Source of the DNA: Micromonospora sp. WMMA1947
Lineage (GTDB): Bacteria > Actinomycetota > Actinomycetes > Mycobacteriales > Micromonosporaceae
DNA: 64,000 nt
NCBI RefSeq assembly: GCF_027497355.1
Contig: NZ_CP114909.1
Location: 2,232,001-2,296,000, forward strand
Reading direction: 5' to 3'
The notes beneath the pieces are model-generated. The model saw nothing but the letters and a program-made list of their open reading frames with translations. It ran no database searches and was not told the origin of the DNA. Shown piece after piece: positions 44,101 through 52,578 of this stretch. Numbering within the stretch: position 1 is the stretch's first letter; the number at the start of each line of letters is the position of its first letter. The translations under genes were made by a program, and so were the position numbers.

Positions 44101-45068
44101 ACCACGACGTGCGGCCCGTCCGTCGCGGTGCCGTGCGGGCTGAACCGGGACCGCGTGCCGAGCACGTCGTCGAGCAGCCGTTCCAGGTCGGCGGCGGAAC
44201 TGGTGACCAGCCGCACCGGACCCAGCGCGTCGGTACGCGCCGGATGGTGGGCGTGCGGCAGCCACTTCACCCACTCCCACGCGCTCCGGCGTTCCGGCCC
44301 GGCGCAGACCGCGATCAGCAGCTCGTCCGGTGCGTGGAAGACGGCGAGCTGGGTGAGTACCGCCCGGGCCAGCGCCTGCGCGGCGGGCGACCCGGCGCCG
44401 CGTACCGGGCCGGCCGGGCCGCGCACGAAGACCCGGGCGAAGCTGCGCAGCGACAGCGCCACCGGCAGGTCCGGCACCACCGAGTACGCGTCCAGGAAAC
44501 GCCGCAGCGCCCCGGCCGTCATCGGTTCCAGCTCCTCCAGCGGGCGGGTCACCGGCGGGACCAGCGGGGTGGCCAGCGTCTGCGGCCCGACACCGACCCG
44601 GACCACGGCGAAGTCCGGGTCGCCCGGCCGGCGTTCCCAGACCCGGTGACTGTCGACAGTCGACCAGAGCCGCCCCGGCTCGGGATGGCGGTAGGACAGC
44701 CCGGCCCGCTGGGCGCCGGCGGTCTCCCGCACCCGGCGCCGGAGCGTGGCCAGGTGGCGCAGGTACTCCCGGCGGGCGGCCATCAGCTCGGACTTCTTCG
44801 GCCCGGCGCTGCCCCAGGTGGTCACCAGCATCGCCAGCGAGGAGAGGCCGAACATGCCGCCCACCACGTACGAGTAGGCCCCGCCGCCGCGGCCGAACAT
44901 CATCGCCATGGCCACCGTCCCGCCGAGCATCGGCAGCACCATCAGCGCCTGCTGCCAGCGCCCACCCGCAGCGGCGGGGATCTCCGGCGGCGCCTCGACG
45001 GGCAGCTCACCGACCGGGATCTCCGGTGCCGGGCGGCGTGGCGGCCGCTTGATGACGACAGTGGACAC
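41130..45068 (-). CDS. eccC: ESX secretion ATPase EccC (EccCa-EccCb fused)
   Basis: 1312 residues. Two N-terminal membrane helices (about 40-58 and 68-85) come first, then three FtsK/SpoIIIE ATPase domains. Walker A of domain 1 is intact: GATGSGKS at about 483-490. Domain 2 reads GTTRSGRS, with Arg for the catalytic Lys, and domain 3 reads GDAECGKS. Domain 1 has LLLICDEFSELL as Walker B. EccC drives export of WXG100 proteins by the type VII system. No esx substrate, eccB or eccE lies in the window. The GTG start follows GGGAGGGG. Divergent from eccD. Confidence 0.95.
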   Translation of the reverse strand: MSTVVIKRPPRRPAPEIPVGELPVEAPPEIPAAAGGRWQQALMVLPMLGGTVAMAMMFGRGGGAYSYVVGGMFGLSSLAMLVTTWGSAGPKKSELMAARREYLRHLATLRRRVRETAGAQRAGLSYRHPEPGRLWSTVDSHRVWERRPGDPDFAVVRVGVGPQTLATPLVPPVTRPLEELEPMTAGALRRFLDAYSVVPDLPVALSLRSFARVFVRGPAGPVRGAGSPAAQALARAVLTQLAVFHAPDELLIAVCAGPERRSAWEWVKWLPHAHHPARTDALGPVRLVTSSAADLERLLDDVLGTRSRFSPHGTATDGPHVVVVLDGGDLAGATDLAGDGGIDAVTVLDLDTPPPRLLDRYALLLDLVDGRLHSHSVQGHAEVGAADALAPADAEAVARRLAPLRLAGTVRGPDAVPGAELGLPELLGLGDPESFTAEQGWAPRAARDRLRVPIGVGADGGAIDLDLKESAQDGMGPHGLLIGATGSGKSELLRTLVLGLAATHSSEQLNFVLVDFKGGATFAPFERLPHTAAVITNLADALPLVDRMVDAINGELMRRQELLRRAGNFASVRDYERARAAGSPLAPLPSLLLICDEFSELLSAKPDFIDLFVQIGRLGRSLGVHLLLASQRLEEGRLRGLDTHLSYRIGLRTFSALESRTVLGVPDAHELPRSPGHGYLRSGTDPLVRFKAAYVSGAVRRRGGAAGASGTGEARVLAFSTHLVPVPEPPTPVAPPAEDDNGETLLDLLVDRLAGQGPPAHQVWLPPLDASPALDELLGPVGTDPVRGLTVANPELHGSLQVPVAVVDKPFEQRRDLLWLALDGAAGHVAVVGTTRSGRSSLLRTLVCALALTHTPAEVQVYCLDFGSGTLGTLRDLPHVGGVSGRTDGTAVRRTVGEVAGLLAERERRFAEAGVESMAAWRRRRAAGAPDPFGDVFLVVDGWNTLRGEYEDLEPLVTELATRGLAYGVHVVATALRWSDFRPAIRDLFGSRLELRLGDPADSVVVKRALAATVPEERPGRGITAGGLHFLTAEPRVEALGAETTDLVKAVAGAWTGPPAPRVRLLPPVLPYAELDQHATSGLAFPIGVAEADLSQVVLDFATEPNFLVFGDAECGKSSFLRALATSIVNRFTPEQARVMLVDYRRSLMGVIETPHLIGYGTAAPHTAELIESAAGYLQGRQPGPEVTPAQLRSRSWWKGPELFVLVDDYDLVAGGPTNPLRALEEHLPHARDVGLHLVLARRTGGAGRTAYEPVVQRLRELSTAGLVMSGGPEEGALVGQVKAGPLPPGRARLVTRREGVRLVQLAHLPPG

Positions 45069-45174
45069 TCGACCCCTCCCGAAAGTGGCTCTGGGTAACC
45101 CGAGCCTGGCTCATCGTAGGTAAAGTCCTCTCGTCCGTCAGCCCACTGTTCCCGCTCGATATGGAGATGCCTCG

Positions 45175-46557
45175 ATGACAAGCGGGCTCGCCCGGGTCAC
45201 CATCAGCGCGCCCAGGCGGCGGGTCGACGTGGCCCTGCCGGAGCAGGTGCCCCTGGCCGAACTGCTGCCCGAGGTGCTCCGGCACGCCGGTGAGGGACTG
45301 GCCGACGACGGGGAACGGCACGGCGGGTGGGTGCTGCGCCGCACCGACGGCGCGGTGCTGGCCACCGCCCAGGCGCTGCTGCCGCAGGGCGTCCGTGACG
45401 GCGAGGTGCTGCACCTGGTGCCGGCCCGCGCGCAGTGGCCCGAGTTGGAGTACGACGACGTGGTCGAGGCGATCGTGGACGGCGCCCGGCGACGAGGTGC
45501 CGCCTGGTCCGGCCAGGCCACCCGAGCCGCCGCGCTCGCCGGCGCCGCCGTACCCCTGGCCGTCGGGCTGGTCGCCGTGGTCGCGGCCGGGCCGAGCGCG
45601 CGCGGCTGGCCGGTCGCCGCGGCGGTCGCCCTGATCCTGGTGCTCGCCGCCACCGCGGCGTCCCGGGCGTACGGGGACGGCCCGGTGGGCGCCACCCTCG
45701 GCGGGTACGCGCTGCCCTGGGCCGCGGTGGCCGGTGCCCTGGCTGTCGCCTCCGGCGATCCGGTCGGCCCGATCCCCGGCCTGCGCTGGGTGGGTGCCCC
45801 CGAACTCCTGGTCGGCTCGGTGGCGCTGCTGCTGGTGGCGGTGCTCGGCCTGCTCGGCGTGGCCAGCCGGTCCCGCGTCTTCGTGGCCGGGGTGACCGTC
45901 GGCGTGGCAGGCGTGGCGGCAGCGCTCGGCGGGCTGGTGCTCGACCCGGACGGCACCGCCGCCGTCCTGCTCGCCGTGCTGGTGTTCGCGCTCGGCGGGC
46001 TGCCGCTGCTGGCCATCCGGGTCGGCAAGCTGCCGCTGCCGCCGCTCACCCTGCCCAGCCCGGCGGGCACCCGGGACCTGCCGGACCGGGGCCGGGTGCA
46101 CGCGGCGGTGGCCCGCGCCGAGGAGGTGCTCACCGGGATGCTGCTCGGCCACGCGGTGCTCGCCGTCGGCGCGGTCGCGGTGCTCGTCTGTATCGGCCGG
46201 ACCGCCGGGCTGCTGCTCGCCGCCGTCGCCGGCGGGGTGTTGCTGCTGCGTTCCCGGCTGTTCGTGGCGGTACGGCACCGGGTGCCGGCGATCGTCGCCG
46301 GGCTGGCCGCGTTCGCCCTGCTCGGCGTGGTGCTGGCCGAGCGCGCCGGTCCGGTTGCCCGGCTCGCGTTGACAGTCGGCGGGCTGGCCCTGGCCCTGAC
46401 GGCGGTCACCGCCGGGGCCACGTACGCCCGGCGGCCGGTCTCCCCGTACCTCGGCCGGCTCGCCGACCTGACCGACACCGCGCTGGTGGTCGCGGTCGTG
46501 CCGGTGGCCTGCGCGGTCCTCGACCTCTACGACCGGGCCCGCGACCTGCTGGCCTGA
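45175..46557 (+). CDS. eccD: ESX membrane channel component EccD
   Basis: 460 residues. The N-terminal ubiquitin-like domain (about 1-85) has RVTISAPRRRVDVALPEQ, with VLHLVP at its end. About eleven transmembrane helices follow from residue 110 onward. This is the standard EccD plan; EccD dimers form the membrane-embedded vestibule of the T7SS. A GGAG Shine-Dalgarno lies before the ATG. The gene is divergent from eccC across 106 bp, so both may respond to one regulatory region. It ends at a strong hairpin shared with convergent ppa. Confidence 0.93.
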   Translation: MTSGLARVTISAPRRRVDVALPEQVPLAELLPEVLRHAGEGLADDGERHGGWVLRRTDGAVLATAQALLPQGVRDGEVLHLVPARAQWPELEYDDVVEAIVDGARRRGAAWSGQATRAAALAGAAVPLAVGLVAVVAAGPSARGWPVAAAVALILVLAATAASRAYGDGPVGATLGGYALPWAAVAGALAVASGDPVGPIPGLRWVGAPELLVGSVALLLVAVLGLLGVASRSRVFVAGVTVGVAGVAAALGGLVLDPDGTAAVLLAVLVFALGGLPLLAIRVGKLPLPPLTLPSPAGTRDLPDRGRVHAAVARAEEVLTGMLLGHAVLAVGAVAVLVCIGRTAGLLLAAVAGGVLLLRSRLFVAVRHRVPAIVAGLAAFALLGVVLAERAGPVARLALTVGGLALALTAVTAGATYARRPVSPYLGRLADLTDTALVVAVVPVACAVLDLYDRARDLLA

Positions 46558-46566
46558 ACACGCGGA

Positions 46567-46595
46567 GGCCCGGGTCGCGAAGCGCGACCCGGGCC
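46567..46595. terminator. Bidirectional hairpin terminator eccD/ppa
   Basis: A 13-bp stem with a 3-nt loop (left arm GGCCCGGGTCGCG from 46567) lies between the convergent eccD stop (46557) and ppa stop (46613). Confidence 0.85.
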
Positions 46596-46612
46596 CCCGG
46601 CAGGTGTCAGCG

Positions 46613-47119
46613 TCAGTGCAGCGTCTCGCCGCGCTCCTCGGCCTCCTTGGCACGCCGGTACGAGGCGGCGATCTCCGCCTCGGCCTCGACCCGGCCGACC
46701 CAGGTCGCGCCCTCGACCGACTTGCCCGGCTCCAGGTCCTTGTAGACCTCGAAGAAGTGCTGGATCTCCAGCCGGTCGAACTCGCCCAGGTGGTGGATGT
46801 CGCGCAGGTGCTCCTGACGCGGGTCCTCGTAGGGCACGCAGAGGACCTTGTCGTCGCCGCCCTTCTCGTCGGTCATCCGGAACATGCCGATGGTGCGGCA
46901 GCGGATCAGGCAGCCCGGGAACGTCGGCTCGGGCACCAGCACCAGCGCGTCCAGCGGGTCGCCGTCCTCACCCAGGGTGCCCTCGATGAACCCGTAGTCG
47001 GCCGGGTACTGCGTGGAGGTGAAGAGGGTGCGGTCCAGCCGGATGCGGCCGGTCGCGTGGTCTACCTCGTACTTGTTGCGGTGACCCTTGGGGATCTCAA
47101 CCGTGACGTCGAAATCCAT
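46613..47119 (-). CDS. ppa: Inorganic pyrophosphatase
   Basis: 168 residues, family I soluble pyrophosphatase of typical bacterial length. The signature D-x-D-P-x-D-x2 is seen as [12 protein letters not shown]. Further conserved parts are [27 protein letters not shown] and DDKVLCVP. It hydrolyses PPi to drive biosynthesis. The His-rich IHHLGEFDR part is the mycobacterial-type feature. It lies beside dacB, as at Rv3627c-Rv3628. Confidence 0.97.
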   Translation of the reverse strand: MDFDVTVEIPKGHRNKYEVDHATGRIRLDRTLFTSTQYPADYGFIEGTLGEDGDPLDALVLVPEPTFPGCLIRCRTIGMFRMTDEKGGDDKVLCVPYEDPRQEHLRDIHHLGEFDRLEIQHFFEVYKDLEPGKSVEGATWVGRVEAEAEIAASYRRAKEAEERGETLH

Positions 47120-47273
47120 CTTCCACGCTCCCTCGTTTGCCCACGCTGGCTAACGGAAACCAGCGGCTCACCCCCGGCGCGGGGTGAACGCCCCCCGTCG
47201 GCTCCGGCCGCCGCATAGTGTTCGGACCGAAGTAGTGTCGCCCAAGGCGATTTCGAGCGGGGAGGAGGGGGCC

Positions 47274-49010
47274 GTGGGGAGGGAAGATTCACACTACCGC
47301 CCCGACAGGGTTGACGGGCGCGGGTCCGCGGGTTCCGGTTCCGGCGGGGCCACCGGACGGGTGTCCGTCCCGGGGGCGAACGTGCCTCATCGTCCCTCTC
47401 CGGCCACCGGGTCCGCCCGCGTCGGCCCGCCGCACCACGGCTCCGCCGCACCGCACCACGGCTCCGGTCCGGCGAGCGGCTCGGCCCGCCCGCCGCACGA
47501 CCTGACGGCCCCGATCCCGGTCAGCCCGCCGGTGCCACCGGCCGGCGCCGCGCCGCCCCCGGGCCGGCCGCGACGCGGCCGACGGCTGGTCGCCGCGCTC
47601 GCCTGCGTGCTCGTGCTGGCCCTGGCGGTGGCCGGGCTCGCCGTGCTGCGTCCCGGCCCGGTCGCCGGCTGGCTGGGCGACGACGACGGTACGGGTACGG
47701 CGGTCGCCGCGCCGCCCGAGCCCTCCCCGCAGGCCGTGTTGGCCGGGCCGGACGGCAACGCCCCGCTGCCCACCGAGGCCGGCATCCGCGCCGCCCTGGA
47801 CCCGCTGGTCCGCGCTGCCGCGCTCGGTGACCGGGTGCACGTGTCGGTGGCCGACGTGAGCACCGGCCAGGCGCTCTACGGCAGCGGCCAGGACACCCCC
47901 ACCGTGCCCGCCTCGGTGACGAAGCTGGCGACCGGCGTGGCGGTGCTCGCCGCCCGGGGCCCGGCCCACCGGATCCCGACCCGGGCGGTGGCCGGAGCGA
48001 ACCCGGGCGAGGTGGTCCTGGTCGGCGGCGGTGACCCCACGCTCGCCGTGGACAAGAACGGCTTCTACCCCGGCGCGGCCCGGCTGGACGACCTCGCCGC
48101 GCAGGTGCGCGACGCGCTCGGCGGCACCGCCCCGACCAAGGTGATCGTCGACTCTTCGCTGTTCAGCGGCCCCGTCTTCGAGCCCGGCTGGGACTCCGAC
48201 ATCCCCACCGGCGGCTTCGGCGCGGCGATCACCGCGCTGATGACCGACGGCGCCCGCAAGGACCCGGCGGAGGCGCGGCGCACCGCCGAGGAGACGAACC
48301 ACGCCGCCGAGCGGGTGCCGCAGCCCGACCTGACCGCCGGCCGGCAGTTCGCCAAGCTGCTCGGCCTGACCGGCGGCGCCGCCCAGGTCACCCGGGGCAC
48401 GGCGCCGGCCGCGTCCGGCGCCTCGGGTACGGCCCCCGGCGCCGAGCTGGGGAAGGTCGAGTCCCTGCCGATGATCCGGCTGGTCGACATCATGATCAGC
48501 GACAGCGACAACGTGATCGCCGAGGCGATGGCCCGCCAGGTGGCGCTCGCCAAGGGCAAGCCCGGCTCGTTCGCCGGCGGCGCGGCGGCCACCGACCAGG
48601 TCCTCGGCGAGCTGGGCCTGCCGGCCGGTGAGATCAGCCTGGCCGACGGCAGCGGGCTGTCCCGCACCAACCGGATCAGCCCTTCGCTGCTCACCGACCT
48701 GATCACGCTCGCCGGCAACGGCAGCCACCCCGAACTCGCGGCGATCTTCGGCGGCCTGCCGGTCGGCGGCTGGTCCGGCACGCTCGACGAGCGCTACCGG
48801 GCGGCGGCGACCCGCGCCGGAGCGGGCGTCGTCCGGGCCAAGACCGGCACGCTGAGCGGCGTCAACGCGATCGCCGGCACGGTGACCACCGCCGACGGAC
48901 GGCTGCTCACGTTCGCCGTGCTCACCGACCGGACGCAGGGCTCGCTGGACGACACCCGGGCGGCGCTGGACCGGATCAGCTCCGCGCTGGCCGGGTGCGG
49001 CTGCCGCTGA
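47274..49010 (+). CDS. dacB: D-alanyl-D-alanine carboxypeptidase, PBP4/DacB type
   Basis: 578 residues. A long Pro/Gly/Ser-rich cytosolic N-terminus (about 105 residues) precedes one membrane helix (LVAALACVLVLALAVAGLAV). The S13 peptidase domain has SVTK (Ser-x-x-Lys), SDSDN (SxN) and AKTGTL (KTG). It trims or hydrolyses peptidoglycan peptides outside the cell. The GTG start at 47274 follows GGAGGAGGGG; longer in-frame starts cross a low-complexity stretch. Repeated HHGS segments (HHGSAAPHHGSG) occur in the tail. Divergent from ppa. Confidence 0.92.
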   Translation: MGREDSHYRPDRVDGRGSAGSGSGGATGRVSVPGANVPHRPSPATGSARVGPPHHGSAAPHHGSGPASGSARPPHDLTAPIPVSPPVPPAGAAPPPGRPRRGRRLVAALACVLVLALAVAGLAVLRPGPVAGWLGDDDGTGTAVAAPPEPSPQAVLAGPDGNAPLPTEAGIRAALDPLVRAAALGDRVHVSVADVSTGQALYGSGQDTPTVPASVTKLATGVAVLAARGPAHRIPTRAVAGANPGEVVLVGGGDPTLAVDKNGFYPGAARLDDLAAQVRDALGGTAPTKVIVDSSLFSGPVFEPGWDSDIPTGGFGAAITALMTDGARKDPAEARRTAEETNHAAERVPQPDLTAGRQFAKLLGLTGGAAQVTRGTAPAASGASGTAPGAELGKVESLPMIRLVDIMISDSDNVIAEAMARQVALAKGKPGSFAGGAAATDQVLGELGLPAGEISLADGSGLSRTNRISPSLLTDLITLAGNGSHPELAAIFGGLPVGGWSGTLDERYRAAATRAGAGVVRAKTGTLSGVNAIAGTVTTADGRLLTFAVLTDRTQGSLDDTRAALDRISSALAGCGCR

Positions 49011-49076
49011 CCGACGACCGTCGATCGGTCGGCGCGAGCCCGGGTAGGGGTGTTCCGGCGCGGGTACGGTGGGTTC

Positions 49077-50144
49077 ATGGCGCAGTTCGTGGACTGGGAT
49101 CTGGCCGCCGCGACAGCGGGGGCGCTGAGCAAGTCGGGCCCTCGGGTGTCGTACGCCGAGGCCACCGACGTGGTCGGCGACCTGCGCCGGCTGACCGACG
49201 AGGCGGCGGGTCACGTCGCCGACTACACCGGCCTGCGTGCGCAGGTCGCCCACCCGCCGGTACGCGTGGTCGACCGCCGGGACTGGGCGGCGGCGAACAT
49301 CGCCGGGCTGCGTGAGGTGGTCTCCCCGCTGGTCGAGCGTCTCTCCGGCGACAAGCGGCCCGGCGCGCTCACCGAGGCGATCGGCTCGCGGGTCACCGGT
49401 GTGCAGGCCGGCACCGTGCTGGCGTACCTCTCCGGCCGCGTGCTCGGCCAGTACGAGGTCTTCGCCGGCGACCCCGGCCAGCTGCTGCTGGTGGCGCCGA
49501 ACATCCTCGAGGTCGAGCGGAAGCTCGGAGCCGACTCGCGTGACTTCCGGCTCTGGGTGTGCCTGCACGAGGTCACCCACCGCACCCAGTTCACCGCCGT
49601 GCCGTGGATGCGCGCGTACTTCCTCGGCGAGGTGCAGGCGTTCGTGGACGCCTCCCAGGGTGGCGAGCACCTGCTGGAGCGGCTCCGCCGCGGCGTCGCC
49701 ACGCTCTCCGACGCGGTCAAGGACCCGGAGAGCCGGGCCAGCGTGCTGGACATCGTGCAGACCCCGGCCCAGCGCGCCGTGCTGGACCGGCTGACCGCGC
49801 TCATGACGCTGCTCGAGGGCCACGCCGAGTTCGTGATGGACGGCGTCGGCCCGCAGGTCATCCCCAGCGTCGAGTCGATCCGGGCGGCGTTCAACCGCCG
49901 CCGCGAGTCCGGCAACCCGCTGGAGAAGGCCATCCGCCGGCTGCTCGGCATCGAGGTCAAGATGCGCCAGTACGCCGAGGGCCGCAAGTTCGTGCACGGC
50001 GTGGTCGACCGGGTGGGGATGACGGGCTTCAACAAGATCTTCTCGTCCCCGCTGACGCTGCCCCGCCTGGACGAGCTGGGCGACCCGGATGCCTGGGTGT
50101 CCCGCGTACACGGGCCCGCCGGTGCCACCCCGCCCGTCGGCTGA
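49077..50144 (+). CDS. Zinc-dependent metalloprotease, DUF2342/TIGR03624 family
   Basis: 355 residues, largely helical. HEVTH (HExxH) in WVCLHEVTHRTQF, with further conserved EAQAF-type residues in LGEVQAFVDA and LLEGHAEFVMDGVG, gives the Zn ligand set of this actinobacterial family. Orthologue of Rv3626c; earlier annotated as an F420-biosynthesis-associated protein, but role unproven. TACGGT 6 nt before the ATG (49065-49070) shows leaderless spacing and fixes the start. Followed directly by tilS. Confidence 0.9.
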   Translation: MAQFVDWDLAAATAGALSKSGPRVSYAEATDVVGDLRRLTDEAAGHVADYTGLRAQVAHPPVRVVDRRDWAAANIAGLREVVSPLVERLSGDKRPGALTEAIGSRVTGVQAGTVLAYLSGRVLGQYEVFAGDPGQLLLVAPNILEVERKLGADSRDFRLWVCLHEVTHRTQFTAVPWMRAYFLGEVQAFVDASQGGEHLLERLRRGVATLSDAVKDPESRASVLDIVQTPAQRAVLDRLTALMTLLEGHAEFVMDGVGPQVIPSVESIRAAFNRRRESGNPLEKAIRRLLGIEVKMRQYAEGRKFVHGVVDRVGMTGFNKIFSSPLTLPRLDELGDPDAWVSRVHGPAGATPPVG

Positions 50145-50160
50145 TCCGGCTGGTTCGGTC

Positions 50161-51192
50161 GTGCGGGGCGGTCCCGTCGGCCCGGCTGATTCCGGCGCTC
50201 GGTCGCGTCGCTCGCCGTCGCCCGCTCCCGCCGTCGCCGCCGTGCGGCTCGCCGTCCGCCGGATGCTGCCCGGCCTGCCCGGCGGCGGCCCGGTGCTGGT
50301 GGCCTGCTCCGGCGGTGCCGACTCGCTCGCGCTCGCCGCCGCCGCCGCGTTCGTGGCACCCCGGCTCGGGCGCCCGGCCGGCCTGGTGACAGTCGACCAC
50401 GGCCTGCAACCCGGGTCCGCCGACCGGGCCGAGGCGGTCGCCGGTTGGGCCCGTGCCGAAGGGCTCGACCCGGTCGAGGTGCTTCCGGTACGGGTGGACG
50501 GCCGGCCCGGCGGCCCCGAGGCGGCCGCCCGCGAGGCCCGGTACGAGGCGCTGATCGCGGCCGCCCACCGGTACGACGCAGCCGGGGTGCTGCTCGGGCA
50601 CACGCGCGACGACCAGGCCGAGACCGTCCTGCTGGCGCTGGCCCGAGGTGCCGGACCGCGCGGGCTGTCCGGAATGCCGGAACGGCGCGACGTTGACGGG
50701 GTGCCCCTGCTGCGTCCGCTGCTCGAGGTCCCACGCGCCGACACCCGGGCCGCCTGCGCCGCGCTCGGACTCGACCCGTGGGCGGACCCGCACAACGCCG
50801 ATCCGGCGTACGCCCGCGCCCGGGTCCGGGCCGACGCGCTGCCCGCACTCGTCGAGGCGCTGGGGCCGGGGGTGGTGGCCAACCTCGCGCGTACCGCCGG
50901 ACTGCTCGCCGCCGACAACGCCGCGCTCGACGCGCTCGCCGACGCCGCGCTCGCCGACGTCCGGGCCGATGGCGGCGGGCTCTGCGTCGCCGGGCTCGCC
51001 GGGTTGCCGGCCGCCGTGCGTACCCGGGTGCTGCACGCCTGGGCCCGCGAGCTGGGCGCGGCGCCGGCCGCGCTGTCCCACAGTCACGTGGCAGCGCTGG
51101 ACGCCCTGGTCACGGCCTGGCACGGACAGGGCCCGGTGCATCTGCCCGGCGGCCACCAGGTGAGCCGTCGCGCCAACCACCTGACCCCCTGA
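50161..51192 (+). CDS. tilS: tRNA(Ile)-lysidine synthase
   Basis: 343 residues. PP-loop VLVACSGGADSLAL binds ATP, then LVTVDHGLQPGSA, LLGHTRDDQAETVLLALARG and NADPAYARARVR, all TilS hallmarks. It adds lysine to C34 of tRNA-Ile2 so that AUA is read. The C-terminal part is shorter than in E. coli TilS, as normal for actinobacteria. The start is uncertain: GTG 50161 has no clear Shine-Dalgarno, and GTG 50239 would still include the P-loop. Confidence 0.92.
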   Translation: MRGGPVGPADSGARSRRSPSPAPAVAAVRLAVRRMLPGLPGGGPVLVACSGGADSLALAAAAAFVAPRLGRPAGLVTVDHGLQPGSADRAEAVAGWARAEGLDPVEVLPVRVDGRPGGPEAAAREARYEALIAAAHRYDAAGVLLGHTRDDQAETVLLALARGAGPRGLSGMPERRDVDGVPLLRPLLEVPRADTRAACAALGLDPWADPHNADPAYARARVRADALPALVEALGPGVVANLARTAGLLAADNAALDALADAALADVRADGGGLCVAGLAGLPAAVRTRVLHAWARELGAAPAALSHSHVAALDALVTAWHGQGPVHLPGGHQVSRRANHLTP

Positions 51193-51299
51193 CCGGTGAT
51201 CCAACCGGTTCGCGCCGCCACGTCGGGGAGGTGGCGGCATCAACCACGCCCTGATGCCACCACTCCCGCCCCGCCTCGCCCACCCCGCCCGACCCGGCG

Positions 51300-51358
51300 G
51301 TGATCAAGGACTTTGTGTCCACTTCACACCGCCGGCAGCCCACAAACCCCTTGATCAC
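51300..51358. repeat. Palindromic intergenic element, GTGATCAAG type
   Basis: Arms GTGATCAAGGACTTTGTG (51300-51317) and CACAAACCCCTTGATCAC (51341-51358) pair with two mismatches. It lies at the convergent junction of tilS and the GlxA-type gene and reaches into the latter's last codons (stop at 51355-51357). Confidence 0.8.
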
Positions 51359-52428
51359 GGGTGCGGCGCGGGGAGCGGGCCCACCCGGGAGCGGTGATCA
51401 TGAGGTTGGCGGGGAGGAAACGGACGAAAATCGCGGTCAACTTCATGATCGCCCGGGGCGGGCCGGGGGTGGGGGGTCTGGCGGTCTCGGAAAGTGGTGC
51501 GGTAGGCCAGGGGGGTGGTGCCGACCCGGCGGGTGAAGTGGTGTCGCAGCGCCGCCGCGTCGCCGAAGCCGGCCTGCTCGGCGACGCCCTCCACGCTCAG
51601 CGTGGTGTCCTCCAGCAGCTGCCGGGCCAGCAGCACCCGCTGGTTGGTCAGCCAGTCGTGCGGGGTGGTGCCGGTCTCGGCGCGGAACCGGCGCGCGAAC
51701 GTCCGCGGGGCCATCCCGGCGCGCGCGGCAAGCTCGTCCACTGTCAGCGGCCGGCGCAGGTGCCCCATCAGCCACTCCAGCACCGGTTCCAGGGTGGCGG
51801 CCTCGGGCGCCTTGGGGATCGGCGCCTCGACGTACTGCGACTGCCCGCCGTCGCGGTGCGGCGGAACCACCATCCGGCGGGCCAGCCGGGTCGCCACCGC
51901 GGAGCCGTGCTCCTGGCGTACCAGATGCAGGCAGGCGTCGATGCCGGCGGCGGTCCCGGCGCTGGTGAGCAGCCGGTCGTCCTGTACGTAGAGCGAGTCG
52001 CACTGGACCCGGGCGGCCGGGAAGCGCCGCTGCAGTTCGTCGGTGTACCGCCAGTGGGTGGTGCAGTCCCGCCCGTCGAGGACGCCCGCCTCGCCGAGGA
52101 CGAACGCGCCGGCGCAGACGCTGAGCAGCCAGGCGCCCCGGTCGGCGGCGCGGCGCAGGGCGGCGAGCACCGGTTCGGGTACCGGGGTGCCGTCGGCGTG
52201 CGCGGGTACCGCCACCAGGTCGGCGTCCCCGACCGGGCCGAGGTCGGCGGTGGGGGTGAGCAGGAACCCGGACCGGCTGCGGACCGCGCTGCCGTCGGCG
52301 GTGCACACGTCGAACCGGTATTCGGGGAAGCCGTCGGCGGTGCGGTCGGTGCCGAAGACCTCGGCGAGCACGCCGAGTTCAAACGCGGCGACCTCGTCCA
52401 TGGCGATGACGGCGACCGTACGGAGCAT
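51355..52428 (-). CDS. GlxA-type AraC regulator with DJ-1/PfpI-like domain
   Basis: 357 residues. The N-terminal glutamine-amidotransferase-like (DJ-1/PfpI) domain has FELGVLAEVFG and LLSVCAGAFVLGEAG, with the nucleophile-elbow Cys retained. The C-terminal AraC HTH contains TVDELAARAGMAPRTFARRF and VEGVAEQAGFGDAAALRHHF. Such regulators control catabolic or stress genes; the ligand is unknown. TACCCT 6 nt before the ATG (52440-52435) fits a leaderless mRNA. The last 30 or so residues (from about GDHEVDRDF) are encoded by the palindromic elements at 51300-51450, so the natural C-terminus seems to have been replaced. Confidence 0.87.
   Translation of the reverse strand: MLRTVAVIAMDEVAAFELGVLAEVFGTDRTADGFPEYRFDVCTADGSAVRSRSGFLLTPTADLGPVGDADLVAVPAHADGTPVPEPVLAALRRAADRGAWLLSVCAGAFVLGEAGVLDGRDCTTHWRYTDELQRRFPAARVQCDSLYVQDDRLLTSAGTAAGIDACLHLVRQEHGSAVATRLARRMVVPPHRDGGQSQYVEAPIPKAPEAATLEPVLEWLMGHLRRPLTVDELAARAGMAPRTFARRFRAETGTTPHDWLTNQRVLLARQLLEDTTLSVEGVAEQAGFGDAAALRHHFTRRVGTTPLAYRTTFRDRQTPHPRPAPGDHEVDRDFRPFPPRQPHDHRSRVGPLPAPHP
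51396..51450. repeat. Palindromic element, GATCATGA type, inside 3' end of the GlxA-type gene
   Basis: GATCATGAGGTTG (51396-51408) pairs with TCAACTTCATGATC (51437-51450) with one internal mismatch. It is 38 bp from the similar element at 51300-51358 and forms part of the coding sequence of the regulator's tail. Confidence 0.75.
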
Positions 52429-52578
52429 GTGACGAGGGTAACCCGACAGGTGGCAGTAAATCGATGCCCGATGACTTTCCTGCCACTGTCCGCATCGGTC
52501 GGTGGCCCGCAGAATCAATGGTGTCCGGTGCGCACCGGCGGCGAAAACAGTCTCGACCACGCGAAAGTGAGCGCCGCC

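Noticed and set aside
40857..45098. Plus-strand frame of about 1400 codons opposite mycP/eccC
   Set aside because: Shadow of eccC; low-complexity Arg/Gln/Gly composition, no motif, and the minus strand encodes clear ATPase domains.
47289..50918. Minus-strand frame of about 1200 codons opposite dacB and the metalloprotease
   Set aside because: Composition typical of GC-rich antisense frames, while both plus-strand genes show catalytic motifs.
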